DNA from: Brienomyrus brachyistius
Taxonomy: Eukaryota > Chordata > Actinopteri > Osteoglossiformes > Mormyridae
Direction: 5' to 3'
DNA length: 64,000 nucleotides
Assembly: GCF_023856365.1 (NCBI RefSeq)
Contig: NC_064555.1
Location: forward strand, 12,737,754-12,801,753
The translations under genes were made by a program, and so were the position numbers. The notes under the pieces were generated by a model. That model saw only the letters and a list, made by a program, of their open reading frames with translations, had not been told where the DNA came from and did no database searches. Positions within the stretch are counted from its first letter, which is position 1. Each line of letters opens with the position of its first letter. Shown one piece after another: positions 31,328-44,094 of the stretch.

Positions 31328-31490
31328 ATGAATATCCATCCATCCATCCATTTTCCAAACCGCTTATCCTATTGGGTCGTGGGGGGTCCGGAGCCTATCC
31401 CGGAAGCAATAGGCATGAGGCAGGGAACAACCCAGGATGGGGGGCCAGCCCATCGCAGGGCACACTCACATACCAGTCACTCACACATGC
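31328..31490 (+). repeat. (ATCC)n plus dispersed repeat
   Basis: 'atccatccatccatccatt' is followed by 'aaaccgcttatcctattggg', 'gagcctatcccggaagcaat' and 'cccatcgcagggcacactca'. This is a widespread fish interspersed repeat, and I see no coding content. Confidence 0.65.
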
Positions 31491-33393
31491 ACAATGATGA
31501 ATATGTAGTGTCCTTTTGCAGTACTGTATAAACAAATGCAAGTTAAAATCCACACAGCTGTATAGCAGTTAACAACAAACAATCCAATGAAAAAGGACTA
31601 ATTTCTTTCTACAAGAGAAATGCAGCGGCTACGGTAATTTTTCTTTAAGATCTTAAACTAAAATACTACTTTCTTTCAATTTTCACTGTTTTCCCCCCAG
31701 GCATTTTGAAAATGGAACTGTACATTTAAACATCAGCCAATTCCTTGAGTGCCGATGTATTTCACTTCTACACCACATTGTAGGGAAATTAAGCATCCAA
31801 CATGTCAAACGTGTGGCCAAAAAATGGATCCAGGATCACAAATGGCCACATTCCAGCACACCTGTTCCATGAGCCTCTTCAAATGACTACAATTAACATA
31901 GACATCTGGATATTGGAAGAAATTGGGAAAGGAATGCTACAAAATGGTTTTTTATAGATATCTACCAATACTTCCCTGTATCATGTGTGTCAAAATATTA
32001 AATTTCACTCTGCTATGCCGTTTTGAGCCAGTGAGGATAATTATGTTGCACTGCTTACCTCTAATATCTGTATTCTCCACTCATTCAATGTGTCTAAGTA
32101 CCAGTAAGGCAAATGGATTTCATGTATAGTGTCTGCAAAATTTCTCCATTTTACCTGTTTTGTCAAAATTGCTGTCAAACATAAATATTTCTAGATCGCT
32201 CTAAGTATTTACATATTATCAAAACAGCAATTAGTCCAAAGCAAGACTAATATGCCATGTAAAATCTGATGTACATAAACCTCAAAATTTTCCCCAAATA
32301 ATATTATATTAGTATTAGCCCATTCAGTTTCTTTCTGAAGACTGACACAATCCAGACACAAACACTCATTCATGACCAAGGCAAGTATGTGAATGGAAAA
32401 CTTCCAGAAGCCAGCACTTAATCTAAAATGAATCCTCACATCTGATTGGCTGCATGAACCATGTTCTTTATAATTAATTTCAGGTATATTTAATTTCTGA
32501 TGGGTGTGATGTGGAGCTGTGAGACAATAATGGACTGGGGTGTTTCCTGAAGCCTTCTTAACGCTACGTCGTCAATAAGATCTATGTTGAAAGATAGAAC
32601 TTACGTATGATGCAGCATAAAGGTGGCTTCAGGAAATTCAACCCTGAAATGCATCTTAAGCCTCCTTACGATTCCTCCCTAATTATGTTATTTTATGGAC
32701 AGTGTCACCTTTCTCATATATTCATTGTGATTCCATCATGAACAGCCTTCATAGAAGGCAGCGATGAGTGATTCGAAGGAGAGCAAGAGATTCTGTAACC
32801 TAGACATCATTTAAAACAAATGTGTCTGAGTTTCTTCCAAATGAAAAGATCAGCATGCTTCCGATTTCCACGTACAACTCCCTAATAGCTTGTTTTTGTC
32901 TTAGCTAATATGTGGCAAATGCTGTGAAGGGGCTACATCCAACCATCTGTTTCTACAACAGACCGCAATAAAAACTTTAAAACATTGAATAATCTGAAGA
33001 GTCTGTAAACATGTACTGTGAGCACACGCACACAGTATGGACAATGGAATCATGTTTTGTGGAAAAGGAATAACCAACACTGATTTGCCACTGACTGGGA
33101 TGGGACAGTGACATTGGTCATAAACTTCAAGGAGACCATTTGTGACAGGAGTGTGTCACAGAAAGGTGGGCAGCACTGTGAAGACACATTTGCACGCATG
33201 GGGTATCGTTCTATGACAAGCATGCCGAGAACACCAGGGCGTCGTGCTTCAGTCAAAGGGCAACCTCCAGGATGCCACTGAGCCCCGAATGGGGGTGTTG
33301 ATGTTTGACTTACAAAGATGACAGATGACGTAGAAAACCCAAAGTCTAGACTCCTGTCTTACACGCTTGTCATCTTTGTGCCCAGAATGAAAT

Positions 33394-36300
33394 CTATGTG
33401 ACGCTGCTCTCGCTCACAGTCACCTCACACACCTCCTCCTCACAACCGCCACGGTTACCTCCCAACCCAAAAACGGCAGACCCAAGACTGTGTGCTGAGC
33501 TCTGAGAAGAGACTCCTAACAGAGGCCCTGAACCTGTCATGGTCAGGCTGGACACGCTGCCGCCACTACTGGAATGATGGGGGGACATGACAGGGACTCC
33601 GCTCCTGCCACCGACTCCACTGGTGGGAAGTCTCTGGCTGACATCACTGTTTGTGTGGTGGGGCGAGGAGATGATGCCCGCCCCCTCCAGGCCAGCCCCC
33701 GCCTCTGCGGCACTGCCGCCTCCGCGCCTCTCGCAGTGTGAGCGGTGCCTCATGAAGCTGTCGCGCCACATGAACTTCTTTCCGCAGCTGTGGCAGTCAT
33801 AAGGCTTAAGGCCTGTGTGTGTCTTCATGTGCTCGGTAAGGTGGTGCTTCATCTTGAACTTCTTGGCGCACACCGGGCAGTGGAATGGCCGCAGGTCCAG
33901 GTGCATGTTGATGTGCCGGTCCCGCATGCTCTTGTGGGTGAAGGTCTTCCCGCAGTGGCACATGAACACCTTGCCAGAAGACCCGCCCCCAGTTCCATCT
34001 AAACCATCCAGCCCGCCCTGTCCTGACAGATGGACGGCACCATGTTCCAATCCCATCCCTTTCAGGGATGCCCCACCCACAACTGTACCCGGAGGGGAGG
34101 ACTCCATGGTTCCTTGGCTGTAGAGCAGGATCTGATTTCCCTGCATGTCAATAGGGAAAAGCTGGGCTCTTGTAGCACCAGACTGAACGGGTCCCAGTAA
34201 AGCAGAGATTGCTCTGCCACTTGAGTTACCAGAGGTATTGTGAGCGTGCTGCGATGCTGACTGATCCATCAGGTCACTGTCAAACTTGAGGTAGTCTTCA
34301 GAGGACTGGCAGTAATCTACCTACAGGAAAGAGAAATTGAAGCCAGAGAATACAGTCACAAAGATGAAAGTTGTACTGTTTATATTTTCAACTATTGCAG
34401 TGGGGCTATGTGCGGGTCTGTGGATTAGGTCTCTGTATCTGAGTGGAAGTTCAGTGGAACAAATCTTGTAGCTGGCAGAGTGATGCAACTGCTGGGCCTT
34501 TCAGCGAGGCACTTAGCCCACAATTGCTCCAGGGACACAGACTGGCTCAGCTCTCTGATCCCTACTTGTATGTCACTTCGGCTTTGATCCTCAAGAGTTA
34601 TGGGTTTGATTCCTACCCTTTGCTCTGTGTCCTCATTGTCCCCTGCCAGTAGTGTGTGAGAGCATGTCCCCTGCCCCATGCGTACTGGCTACAGGCTCCC
34701 TGTGACCTTCTACTGGATAAGCGGTTATTGAAAAGGATTGCAATGTACCCATGTATTTTCAATCAAGATTCAGCAGCTCAAATGTTGGCTGGTTCCAGGG
34801 TAGGATTTCCCATCAATTCTCATTTTGATTCCTAGACTCTGAACATGACAAAGCTAAAGCAATAACTAATAAAAACAGACGGTCTGATCTTGAGGAACTA
34901 CATCCTTTGCGGGGACATTTTCACACAACGCGAGACACTAACCTGTGCCTCCATTTCAGTTTCGCCTCTGCCGCCCATCTCGCCAGAGAGGGTCCTCACG
35001 TCAGATATGTTAAACGTCCTCTCCCTCTCCCGCTCTCTCTCCAGCTCCATATCCCTGTCCTCATCCTCCTCTCCGCCTTCCTCCCCGGACACCACGATCA
35101 GCTCATCATCCTGGGGTCGCTCAGTCTTCACCACCACCCACTGCTTGCGAGGCATGATGCTGGGCTGGCTGTAGGTCGGGCGCTTCTGGGGAGGACAAGG
35201 GTCACCATCCTGATAGGACGACACGCCGAAACTGTCGCTCACACCGACCTCTTGATCAGAAACTGAGCTTGTCTTCTTCCTCCTGCCACTCCCCCTCTCT
35301 TGTTTCCTGGGGTAAAGCAGCTCTTCGTCTTCGTCATCTTCTTCGATCAGAAAGCTTTCATCGCCCCCAGATGGAGTGCAATAGCTGGGGGTAGAGTTCG
35401 TGGCCCCATCTCCTGATGCTCCAGCAGCTGCAGTGCCCCCTCCAAAGCCTGTCTCTCTAGGGCTGAAATAGTTAGTGCTGCTGGGTGATTGGCTCTCGTT
35501 CAGAGCCGGTCGGCTGGGGGGTGGAGCTCCAGAATGGGTATCCCCAGCATGGGCCCCGACCCCTAGCATGCCGCTAGCACCGCTGCTGTTGCTATTGCTG
35601 CTGCTGCAGCCAGGGTTTCCCTGGGTGCCACCGGCGTGAGGGCCACTCCCAGACCCTCGGCTCTCTTTGAGGAGTTCGGTGCATTTGTCCACGATGTGCC
35701 ACATTTGCAGCACACTGCCCACAGTGAGGTAGTTGACGATGTCTTCGCGCAGCATGCGGAGCTGCCCCGTGTAGGCGCAACTCAGCACGCTCTCAAAAGC
35801 TAGGGGATCCATGACAGCTGGGATGGAGACCGTGGACATGTTCTTCAAAAGCACCTAGGAGAAAACACATGCAAAGCAAATTATGTTGGGAAACTGGGGG
35901 TACTGGTCTAACCCCAGTAATATTCCATCAACCCACAGGCGACCAATAGCATTTTTACAGTATGGCCAGAAATTCCACCTAGCTACAATATCATGGCAGG
36001 GTTGCAGAGAAGATGGTTAATTTCCAAAACTAAGCGACATATTTTCAATTTTTTACAACCCCTTGCAATCTCATGCTCCGTTTACACCTGAAAAAACAGA
36101 AACATTAAATTTCTAAAACTGCCGATAGATCCATTGACACTAGGCCTTTTTACTAGCCCACGAAATTTTTGTATAAAGCAAACTGCTCTGTGGAAATCAA
36201 AAGGCTGGAAACCCCTACACTAAAGGAAGAGATTTGCCCGTTAACACAGCATATCACTCATTTTCTCAATTTCATACAGAAAAATTTGAAAAGACCCCAG

Positions 36301-36631
36301 TAAATGCAACAACCTGACGCTGAGTAGACAAAGTGATTGAGGTCTGACCACAGCAGGAACTAGAAAAAATAGGTCAAAGGGCAGAATCAAAACACAAAGA
36401 GACCTGGTCGTGAAAGTAGGGTGAGGATGCAGCCAGCACACAGCGATGGGCCCGGAAGACCTGCCCCTGCACCTGGATGGACAGGTCACACAGCCGGCCC
36501 TCCTCACGCTGCCGGTTCAGGCTGTCCAACACAGCTGTCCTCACGCTGGGGAAGCTCACCTCCACCACCGAGCCAGCGGGGGTGCCAGAGCAACTGCTGC
36601 TGCTGCAGCCCTGCTCCACTGACACAGACAT
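33394..36631 (-). CDS. zbtb22: ZBTB22, BTB/POZ zinc-finger protein (orthologue-like copy)
   Basis: Probable DNA-binding transcription factor. Coding exons on the minus strand are 36631-36404, 35854-34943 and 34320-33394, all phase 0, giving 688 residues. The BTB domain covers roughly residues 20-140 (VVEVSFPSVRTAVLDSLN ... AASSPYFHDQ, VLLKNMSTVSIPAVMDPL, LQMWHIVDKCTELL). The middle is a low-complexity acidic region with SPSSTNYFSPRE, YSQPSIMPRKQW and FNISDVRTLS, which I know as conserved ZBTB22 features, and later LFPIDMQGNQILLY. Three C-terminal zinc fingers lie at about 500-590: CHCGKTFTHKSMRDRH, CPVCAKKFKMKHHLTEH and CHSCGKKFMWRDSFMRH. The first has an unusual C-x-C pair. An untranslated first exon ends at about 37449. 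An inverted paralogue lies at 46579-49878. Confidence 0.93.
34392..34735. repeat. degenerate SINE in zbtb22 3' intron
   Basis: Segments 'tcagcgaggcacttagccca', 'aattgctccagggacacag' and 'ctgatccctacttgtatgtc' match in order the tRNA-SINE body at 24520-24735. The end is 'gtgaccttctactggataagc'. It lies in the intron between the second and third coding exons. Confidence 0.5.
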
Positions 36632-36636
36632 TAGGG

Positions 36637-37379
36637 CTGGAAGAGAAGGCAAGGAAAAGCCTGGTTTAGATCTAACGCCCAAGACCTGGTTTCTAGGGCA
36701 TTCCACATAAATCATGCACAAAACAAGTCCTGGATTAACTTTATGATGGAAATTTGTAGAAAATTATTTTAAAATGTCAAAGATAAACCGTCCATATCAT
36801 ATATACAATTCGCCCCTAATAAACTTCAGTTACAAGGAATTAAAAGTATTTTCTAAACATCCCTTTTCCAATCGTCTTTATTACCGACCTCTCAACAGTG
36901 AGAAGTCCCCCAAAGAACCTTTGGATTCATATTCTACGACAGTAGTTTTTGACATCATTTGAAATTTTATGCCATTTAAATGCTATTATTTCTCGCCGTT
37001 ATGCATACTGAGGGTCATTTATCAATATACATAAGGAAGTCAAGCCTTACAAATCATAGCAATCAGCAAAGCTGACCCTAATCTTGGCATAAACGGTTTA
37101 TATAAATATATGATAAAATACTGCGCAAACTGCAGACCTTTATCATGGAATCAGAAAATCATTTTACAAGGCATTTTTAAAGCCCGCATTACCGTAATGC
37201 GCAGTGTGCATTTTGGATTAAAAAGATTAAACTTGGCAAGGAAATAACACATCTGGCGGCACAGCAGCTGGCTAACTGGCCGGACACATGACTTAGGAAA
37301 AAAAGCGAGACACATTTCATTTATACATAAGGGACTTGGAGTTTCAAACAGTTTTTGATGACCTTGTTGTCACAGGTGT
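36637..37379. other. zbtb22 intron 1
   Basis: AT-rich intron between the probable untranslated first exon and the first coding exon. No repeat or exon is recognised. Confidence 0.5.
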
Positions 37380-37680
37380 ATCGCCGAAGCATTAGGATCC
37401 TAATAAACCCCCGACCGCCACTGTACCGCGGCGGCGGGGACTCCGTACCTGACAGCGGGTCCCAGTCACTTGAGTCCGGGGATTTCGCTCAGCACCGGTG
37501 GGCCCGAGCCATCTTGCCAACAGTCTTCTGTGAAGCGGCCGCTTACTAGTTACGGGTTAGTGTCCCTCCTCTCACCAAAGCCCGAAGTTGCTGTATACGT
37601 GAGCAGTCGGATAACTAGTCACGCGGCTGTCCTCGGCTGCTCGCGCCGTCATGTTAGCTAGCGTGCCGCTTGCAGCTAAT
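37380..37680 (-). promoter_or_regulatory. zbtb22: zbtb22 CpG-rich promoter and untranslated exon 1
   Basis: A CpG-rich patch with 'ccgcggcggcgggg' and 'gcggccgc' surrounds a donor on the minus strand (gacccgctgtcag, then gtacgg) at 37450-37449. CAAGATGGC on the minus strand (37516-37508) matches the YY1 motif found at many housekeeping start sites. The exact transcription start is not determined. Confidence 0.55.
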
Positions 37681-38694
37681 CCTCCGCTTCCCGGGATACA
37701 TCAAGTCTTTTCAAAAGTGAAACGTTAAGAAAATAACCCCGAATATCACGCGCGCGGGATTCGTTTGGAACAAAGCAGTCACGATTTTCTGCTGCTTACT
37801 GGTTATTCTGGATAGCTACCTATGGTAGGAGACACTTAAGCTTGCTAAGTAACGTAAAGTAGCTAGCTCGAAGGCTACATGGCGCGTGCATTACCTGTTT
37901 ACGTATTCGAGGCAATATTTCGAATACGAAATATATTTAAAGATGTTACACATCTAGGCGCAAACCAGTAATCTGCTATCCACAATCGTTATGTAGCCAG
38001 CTAATCGAAGCAACGACTAACCATTTACAGCGGTTATTACGTATATTACAGGGTTCCCCCCCCCCCGTAAAGAAACTTACTATTTATCTTTAATCGACGT
38101 TACGGTCTGAACGACCAAATTCCCTCCCCTGTAACTAGTTCAGCAAATTTGGATCACAACTGGATTTAACTCCGTCTTCATATATTGTACCAACGTCTCG
38201 CCGCCAGGCGCCTTTAAGAGATGCCAAGCTGCGGATTTTAGCCGACTAAAAAGAACCAATTGAACCGATAGAATTAAGGTAGGCAGGTAAGCCAAAGCAT
38301 CCGCTCTCCTACCCCACCATTTTGAAACCATGTTCCCATAGGTACCTGTTTTTTTTTCCAGGCTGTCAACTAGTGGTTTAAACATTACCATAAAAATGAA
38401 CTTGTTTTAAATGGAGTGTATTGCAAACCACATCCAACTAAATTGTAGCATGTTAAAAAAAGCTTTCAGCTTCTCGATTTTCGTCTGAAAGTGGAATGCA
38501 TGGCAGAGACGTGGCTACGGGTTAGCAGTGCCCATCAAACTGATGGACCAAATTTAAACCAATCTCCATTTAATAAAACCGCTAGATTATTTTCATTGCC
38601 TCGTTCTACGTGCGTCTAACATTCATGGAATCTTCCATTTCTCTTAAATTTAGGGTACAAGCAACACAGGCTTAGTGACAGTTAATATTCCAAT
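37681..38694. other. region between the zbtb22 promoter and the kifc1 3' end
   Basis: The DNA is gene-free with a few CpGs on the left and becomes AT-rich on the right. A C run lies at about 38057-38066. Open frames such as 38140-38391 show no domain. Confidence 0.4.
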
Positions 38695-38700
38695 TTTATT
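38695..38700 (-). terminator. candidate polyadenylation signal of kifc1
   Basis: AATAAA on the minus strand lies about 180 bases after the kifc1 stop codon. Confidence 0.55.
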
Positions 38701-38878
38701 GAGAAATTAGTCTGCTCTACATGAAAAGCACAAAAAAAAAATACAATTGAGGCTATAATATAGTCAAAAACACGATTTACACATGTGCTCATAAGCACAG
38801 ATTGCTTTGAATATTAAGTACACATATTAAGAAGATGCCATGTTTGGTGTATAAATTCTCTTTTTGAAAGCCTGCTGC

Positions 38879-39654
38879 TCATTTTCTGTTTGCTGAAGCT
38901 GTCCCGATGACACATTCATTGACCTAAAAAAAAAGCGGTATAGAATAAAAAAAGTCACTGTAAAGCACATTTTATATTACTTATTTTGAAAGCTCTCAAG
39001 CATAATAGATCAAATCCATGTTTAAGTACTTTTACACACAAAGTGGTTCAAAGTTTGCAACTTAAAACTGTCATTGAGAATTGGATGGGAGCAATGAAAA
39101 GTACTAGATATTCTGCACAGCTAGTTAATCATGTACCAACCTTGCTGGCAAATCGAAGGGAGTTCAGCGACTCGCCAAAGCTTTCCTCCTCTGGGGCAAT
39201 GTTGACAAACATGAGGCTAATGGATAAGAAGAGACAGCTTGACAAAAACCCTTTAATGTACCAAAGATCAGCAACAGCAGAGTAATCACTTGCCAGTCAC
39301 TCGCCTTAGTTACCAAAGCAGAATGTGCATCTTAAGAGTTGGGCAGAGGGCAACACACTTACGTCTTGCTGTTTCCCCCCAAGCAATTCTGAAGCAGATA
39401 TGTGAGCTTTGAGTTTCTATATGGTATGAAGTTGTCCTGAAATGAAAGAAGAGACATTGAGATGAAATTCTAAAGACCACTAATACATTTGAACTCCTAG
39501 TTTAGGAGTTTAGGAGGGTGTTTCAAACTGGTAATCCTTCATAAGGCTCAGTACCCGTGAAGTAGCTCTCAGTTTCAAAAAGGTTGGTGACCCCTGGGCT
39601 AGATGGTATGAAAAATTTGACACCATCCAACCCCAATTAATTTAATGAAGGTGG

Positions 39655-39689
<35 letters not shown>

Positions 39690-42600
39690 AACCTTATTTG
39701 CAAGTGCTGTTATCACAATGCCAAGGTTGGTCAGCGAGTTGTTAATTGCAGTCATCTCCTTAAACCTCTCTCCCTGAGACTGGCTCTTCTGAACCCTCTC
39801 ACTGCCAGCGAGGTCAACCAGGCACAGGGTAGCTGCATGTTACAAGCAAATGGGTCAACTCCAAATCAATATATTTCAAAACGAACAAGTTTAAATCAAC
39901 GCACAATCCATTATCTTCATGTAGCCAAGAAGGAAAATATGGACGTTAGTATCATACCCGTTTCACAATAACCCTACAGTACAACTCAAAATCAAAGTAT
40001 GCATCCCTAATCCAACACTTAATAAAAACTATGGAGAGACTCACATTTACTCTTGATTCCTCTGTTTGCATTCTCACCCTCTATGTCTAACTGGAAGACG
40101 GAGTGAGAGCGAGAGGAGTAATCATTCATGTTGGTCCGAGCAGTTGATCGATTCCGATTGGCCAGCAGGACGAGGTTACAAACCTGGACGGGACAGGTGG
40201 AGCTTAGGTGGTGGACAAGAACACTAGACCAAGTTTTGAAAATGTATGAATGAATTTTATAGTAAACTTAAAACAAGTTGCTTTAAGAACCTGAAGCGAG
40301 TGTAATCAAAGGACAGAAACAGTACTGGAATAGGGAAGAATCTAACCTCATCCTCAGTGGTGACTTGCTGGTAAGTCAAATTGGTGACAGTGATGTCAGA
40401 GTTGGATGTCTTCTTGATCTCATGCTCTGGACGTTTGTTGGACTTGCCCCGGTACAGGAGGTCTCTCAGTGTCTCGTTATAGATCTCCACAAAACTTGCA
40501 ACAAATTTGTACTGTGACAGAAACAGACATTTTCTAGTACTCAAGTGCCACACGGGTTATTGCATTTACTGGTTAGGTGAATGTTGAGGCACAATTGGGT
40601 CTTATCAGTACTGAGCTACGGGTAAGAAGAAAAAAAGGCTTCAACTAGACATAGTAGCAAGCATACCTGCCAGCCCTGCTCTTCTAGAGCCTTCGCCGTG
40701 GTAAAGATCTGGTGCACTGCTCTGGGGATGACCCCCTGAGTATCCTCCACTTCTCCACCCTCCATGGTATAAGTCTTACCACTGCCTGTCTGGCCATATG
40801 CAAAGCAACAGACATTATACCCATCCAGAGCAGACTGAACCAGCAGGGCGATTTCCTCAAAGACCTCTTTCTGGGAAGCTTTAGGTCCAAACACTCTGTC
40901 AAAGCTGAAGTTATAGCTCCGCTGGGTGTCACCATTTCGACCTGTGTGGGACTAGAAATGGACAAAAAAAAAAAAAAAGATTTTTCAGAAGGACCACAGT
41001 ATGCTACATACATAACATGTCAGGGTTATACAAGTGAGCATACCTAGTTATAAAAACATTGCTTCATGTTCAAAGAAATTCTGTACAGCAAGAATAAATA
41101 CTATATACATATGTGGCTGTAAAGTAAGATTGCTTGTATCTGGTGATGACTTTCCTGCAGAGCTACTCTGCATAGGAACAGAAAATGTAGTCAATTTCAG
41201 GATATATGAAACTGCGTGCCAAATACATATATACTTATAAAATAAAGTGATGTGCACTATTCTCTGCCATATTCAGCAGTGAAGCACTAAGATTCATGCA
41301 AGTACCTCCTCAGTCTTAGCCAGTTTGAGAGTCTTCTCATCATGAGCAGGAAACTCCATTTGTGCCATGTTTGACTGGTCGGCTGTCAGCAGGGGGCGAA
41401 CTCTACAAAACACCCTAATGTTTCCCTGCAATCATAAGAGTATCTGGTTATTGATCATTCTTAGTATTTTTCATTTTGTGACCGTTTAAAGCCATAATCA
41501 TCATCATCATCATCATCATCATCACCTTCAGCTCCTGGATAGTATTATGCAGCTTCCGGCGCTCCATTTCTCCCTGGTATATTTCATCTGATTGGTGGGC
41601 TACCTTCTCCTCAAGATTCCTCAGCAATTCCTGTGCCTCCTTCAAATCGGCTTGACAGCAGGATAGTACGGAGCCCTGCACTGACATCTGAGTCTGCAAC
41701 ACAAAGTGTGTGTGTGTGTGTGTGTGTGGGGATTCAAAACTAGCAAACACTATGGTGCATTTAGCAGCTGCCCTTACAAGTTCTTCCCCGCTCGTGAAAT
41801 TTAGCGAGGTTTTTTTGAAACATTGTTAGGGCCAGCTCATTTTGCAGAGGCACAAATACTGCACATTACCTGTATATTCTGAATCTGAGACTCAAGAGAT
41901 TGTCTCAGGTTCAAAAGTACACCATGTTCCTGATTCAAGGTGGTGAATTTCTCCCTGAAATTATTCCGATCTTCAGTCACCTTATCCAGTTGGTCTCTGA
42001 CTTCAGACAGGACTGCCAACTCTGCTACAGCTTGGCTACAAAGGAAACCAGGCACACTTTCAGACCTGCACACCCCCCAACATACAAACCCCTCACTAAC
42101 AAAATGCCTGAAATTCCCACCAACACAGATGATCATTTGGCAAGTGCTTTCACGCAAAGTGACATACAGTGAAGCATATAGCTGTCAAGGATCCAACATT
42201 GGTACAAGTACTGTTAGGCTTCTAATAAATGTCAAGTAACAAGAGCAAATTAGCTTTGAAGTTATACAGAACGTTATAAAAAATTTTTTAAACCCAACAA
42301 CCTATAAAATACAAGAGCACCCAATGTCGGTCAGCATTACCAGAGAAATACATTCCAAGCCTTTACCTCAGCTGGTATTTCAATGTTTGAATCTCCTCAT
42401 CCATCAGCTGTTGCCGCTCTTGCCCCCTGGCCATAGAATCCTTCAAATCCTTATTCTCTTGGGCAGTACTTTTGATCCGGTTCTGATACGCATGGACTTT
42501 GTTTTCCATATCACTCACTTTACCCTTCAAATCCCAGGCTGGTCGCCGTGCTCCAGTTTTACCAGTCGCAGGCACTAAGAACAGGACACTTCCCAGTTCA

Positions 42601-43914
42601 AGCCAACCGTCTCTTGTAGAAAGACCCTCAAACATTCTTTCCAGTTAAATGAAATGTCAAATTACTACATTAGTTCAGGATCAAGTATCAATATTCTTTA
42701 GTCAAACTTTTTTCTAGTTTACATACACAATAATCTCCAACAGTGACTTAAGTTAAATAATACCGAAAGCTATGTGAAAACTCACTAAAATCAAACTGCA
42801 CACCCACCAGATGTACATTATGGTTATGACAGGCAGTAGAGACTCCATTTTTAAGCAATGACTGCCTTCTAGTGAGTTACCTGCTTTCGGGACTGAGGCA
42901 ACTGGGCGCTTCTGAATAGCTGGAAAACATGGGAAGAGGGCAGAAGGGAAAAGTTTAATGCGCGATGATATAAACAGATAAAACGATCTAGCCACAAACA
43001 TTTAACATCAGGCATGCGAGTGATTTCATTGTAAACTCACCTTTAGAAGGACCCTCTGCCACCGTCGCAGCTCCTGTTGGTCTAAGTGGTTTGCCTGGGG
43101 TAGAGGATTTAAATAAATAACAAATTGATACAGTGTTTAAGACCGGCCTGCAAGTGGATGCCTCAATTTAAATGATTTGGGTAGTGTGAGAGGATGAAAG
43201 GTTACTCACCCATTACTCTATGGGCTGCAGCCACTGGACGATGGCGAGTGCCAGCCATGCTGGCTGCCTGCTTCACCTTTCCAGCCTCTCCATCAACTTT
43301 GCGCAGTTTCTATTGCATAGAGGAGAAAGAATTTTTCAAGCTCAGAAACACACCCGAATGCATTACGTCTTTAAGGGTCTGTCATTAAGGTAAATAGGCA
43401 AATTCTTCAAAAAGCACAGAATTACCTGGGCAGGTTGTTCGCCGTTGCTCTCTGTGCTACTTGTGTAAGTCCTCTTCACAGAGAATACGGGTAGGCGAGA
43501 TGCATTCTGGAAAAGGGGAGTATATGCCCATCACTTTTTTTTCTCAAAGAAAAAAAGTTCGCATTAAAATTTCTCGTTGATCACGAACTACTAGTATTTG
43601 ACTACAACTTTCTTAACATTAGTCCATCACGTCCATCTAAGCTGCAAATGAACTGGCTAAGGCCGAACCTATTAAAGTTTCGAATGCTTCCACGAACAAA
43701 CAAGGCAGAAAACCAACCTCCTTATTCATTTTGTTCTTGCTTGATCCGCGAACTGCGAAAAAGCGAATCCTTAATGAAAGTATATCGTATCATCGCATCA
43801 CTAGTGATTCTTCACAATCGCAAAAATAAGCTAATACTCATAAAATAGCGGATAATCAAAAACGTAATATTGTTAATATTGACTTAAAAAGGTTTATGTA
43901 GCACTTACCACCAT
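38879..43914 (-). CDS. kifc1: KIFC1 (HSET), kinesin-14 minus-end motor
   Basis: C-terminal motor kinesin that slides and bundles spindle microtubules. Exons on the minus strand are 43914-43909, 43506-43426, 43309-43210, 43094-43041, 42919-42881, 42574-42367, 42035-41870, 41693-41526, 41425-41306, 40951-40667, 40511-40347, 40183-40045, 39832-39693, 39436-39363, 39216-39141 and 38923-38879. They join in frame to 621 residues. The basic tail is followed by a coiled-coil stalk (about 150-270), then the neck and motor start [11 protein letters not shown] (about 275). The P-loop is GQTGSGKT (about 367), switch I is NDYSSRSHS (about 484) and switch II is DLAGSER (about 516). The protein ends [14 protein letters not shown], the conserved KIFC1 terminus. 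The first coding exon encodes only Met-Val. The promoter has CCAAT boxes and a CHR-like motif. Confidence 0.95.
39659..39688. repeat. poly(A) run in kifc1 intron
   Basis: An uninterrupted run of about 29 A on the plus strand lies a few bases from the donor of the exon ending at 39693 (a T run on the gene's strand). Confidence 0.85.
41498..41524. repeat. (ATC)n microsatellite abutting a kifc1 splice donor
   Basis: Nine ATC/GAT repeats begin inside the donor itself. On the gene strand the intron starts gtgatgatgatg directly after the exon ending CTGAAG at 41526. Confidence 0.85.
41708..41729. repeat. short (TG)n tract upstream of a kifc1 exon
   Basis: A short TG run lies 15-35 bases before the acceptor of the exon 41693-41526. 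On the gene strand it is CA-rich and replaces part of the polypyrimidine tract. Confidence 0.7.
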
Positions 43915-43931
43915 TCACCGACCCACAACCG

Positions 43932-44094
43932 TTTGAATTTCAAATGGAACACTTTCCTTACCGCTTTATGTCTTGCAATGTAATTGGCGTATTTGGGAGT
44001 TCCGGCGCAGTGGCAAAAGCCAATCAGAGGTAATATTAGAATCATTCTTCGCGACCATCCAATCGTATTTAAATATTTTTACAAATTAACCAAT
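43932..44094 (-). promoter_or_regulatory. kifc1: kifc1 promoter: CHR-like element plus four CCAAT boxes
   Basis: On the minus strand TTTGAAA (43944-43938) resembles the cell-cycle homology region. Upstream are CCAAT boxes at 43983 (CCAAT on the minus strand) and 44020, 44059 and 44090 (CCAAT on the plus strand), spaced 37, 39 and 31 bases. NF-Y CCAAT pairs plus a CHR are the known arrangement of G2/M genes, which suits a mitotic motor. Binding is inferred. Confidence 0.55.

Larger units (their letters stand above)
26887..33393. other. daxx 3' UTR and gene-free region up to zbtb22
   Basis: The daxx 3' UTR occupies the first 600 bases and includes a T run at about 27129-27151. Apart from the repeats listed separately, I see only AT-rich unique DNA between 28200 and 33390 and no exon-like reading frame. 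Confidence 0.5.
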
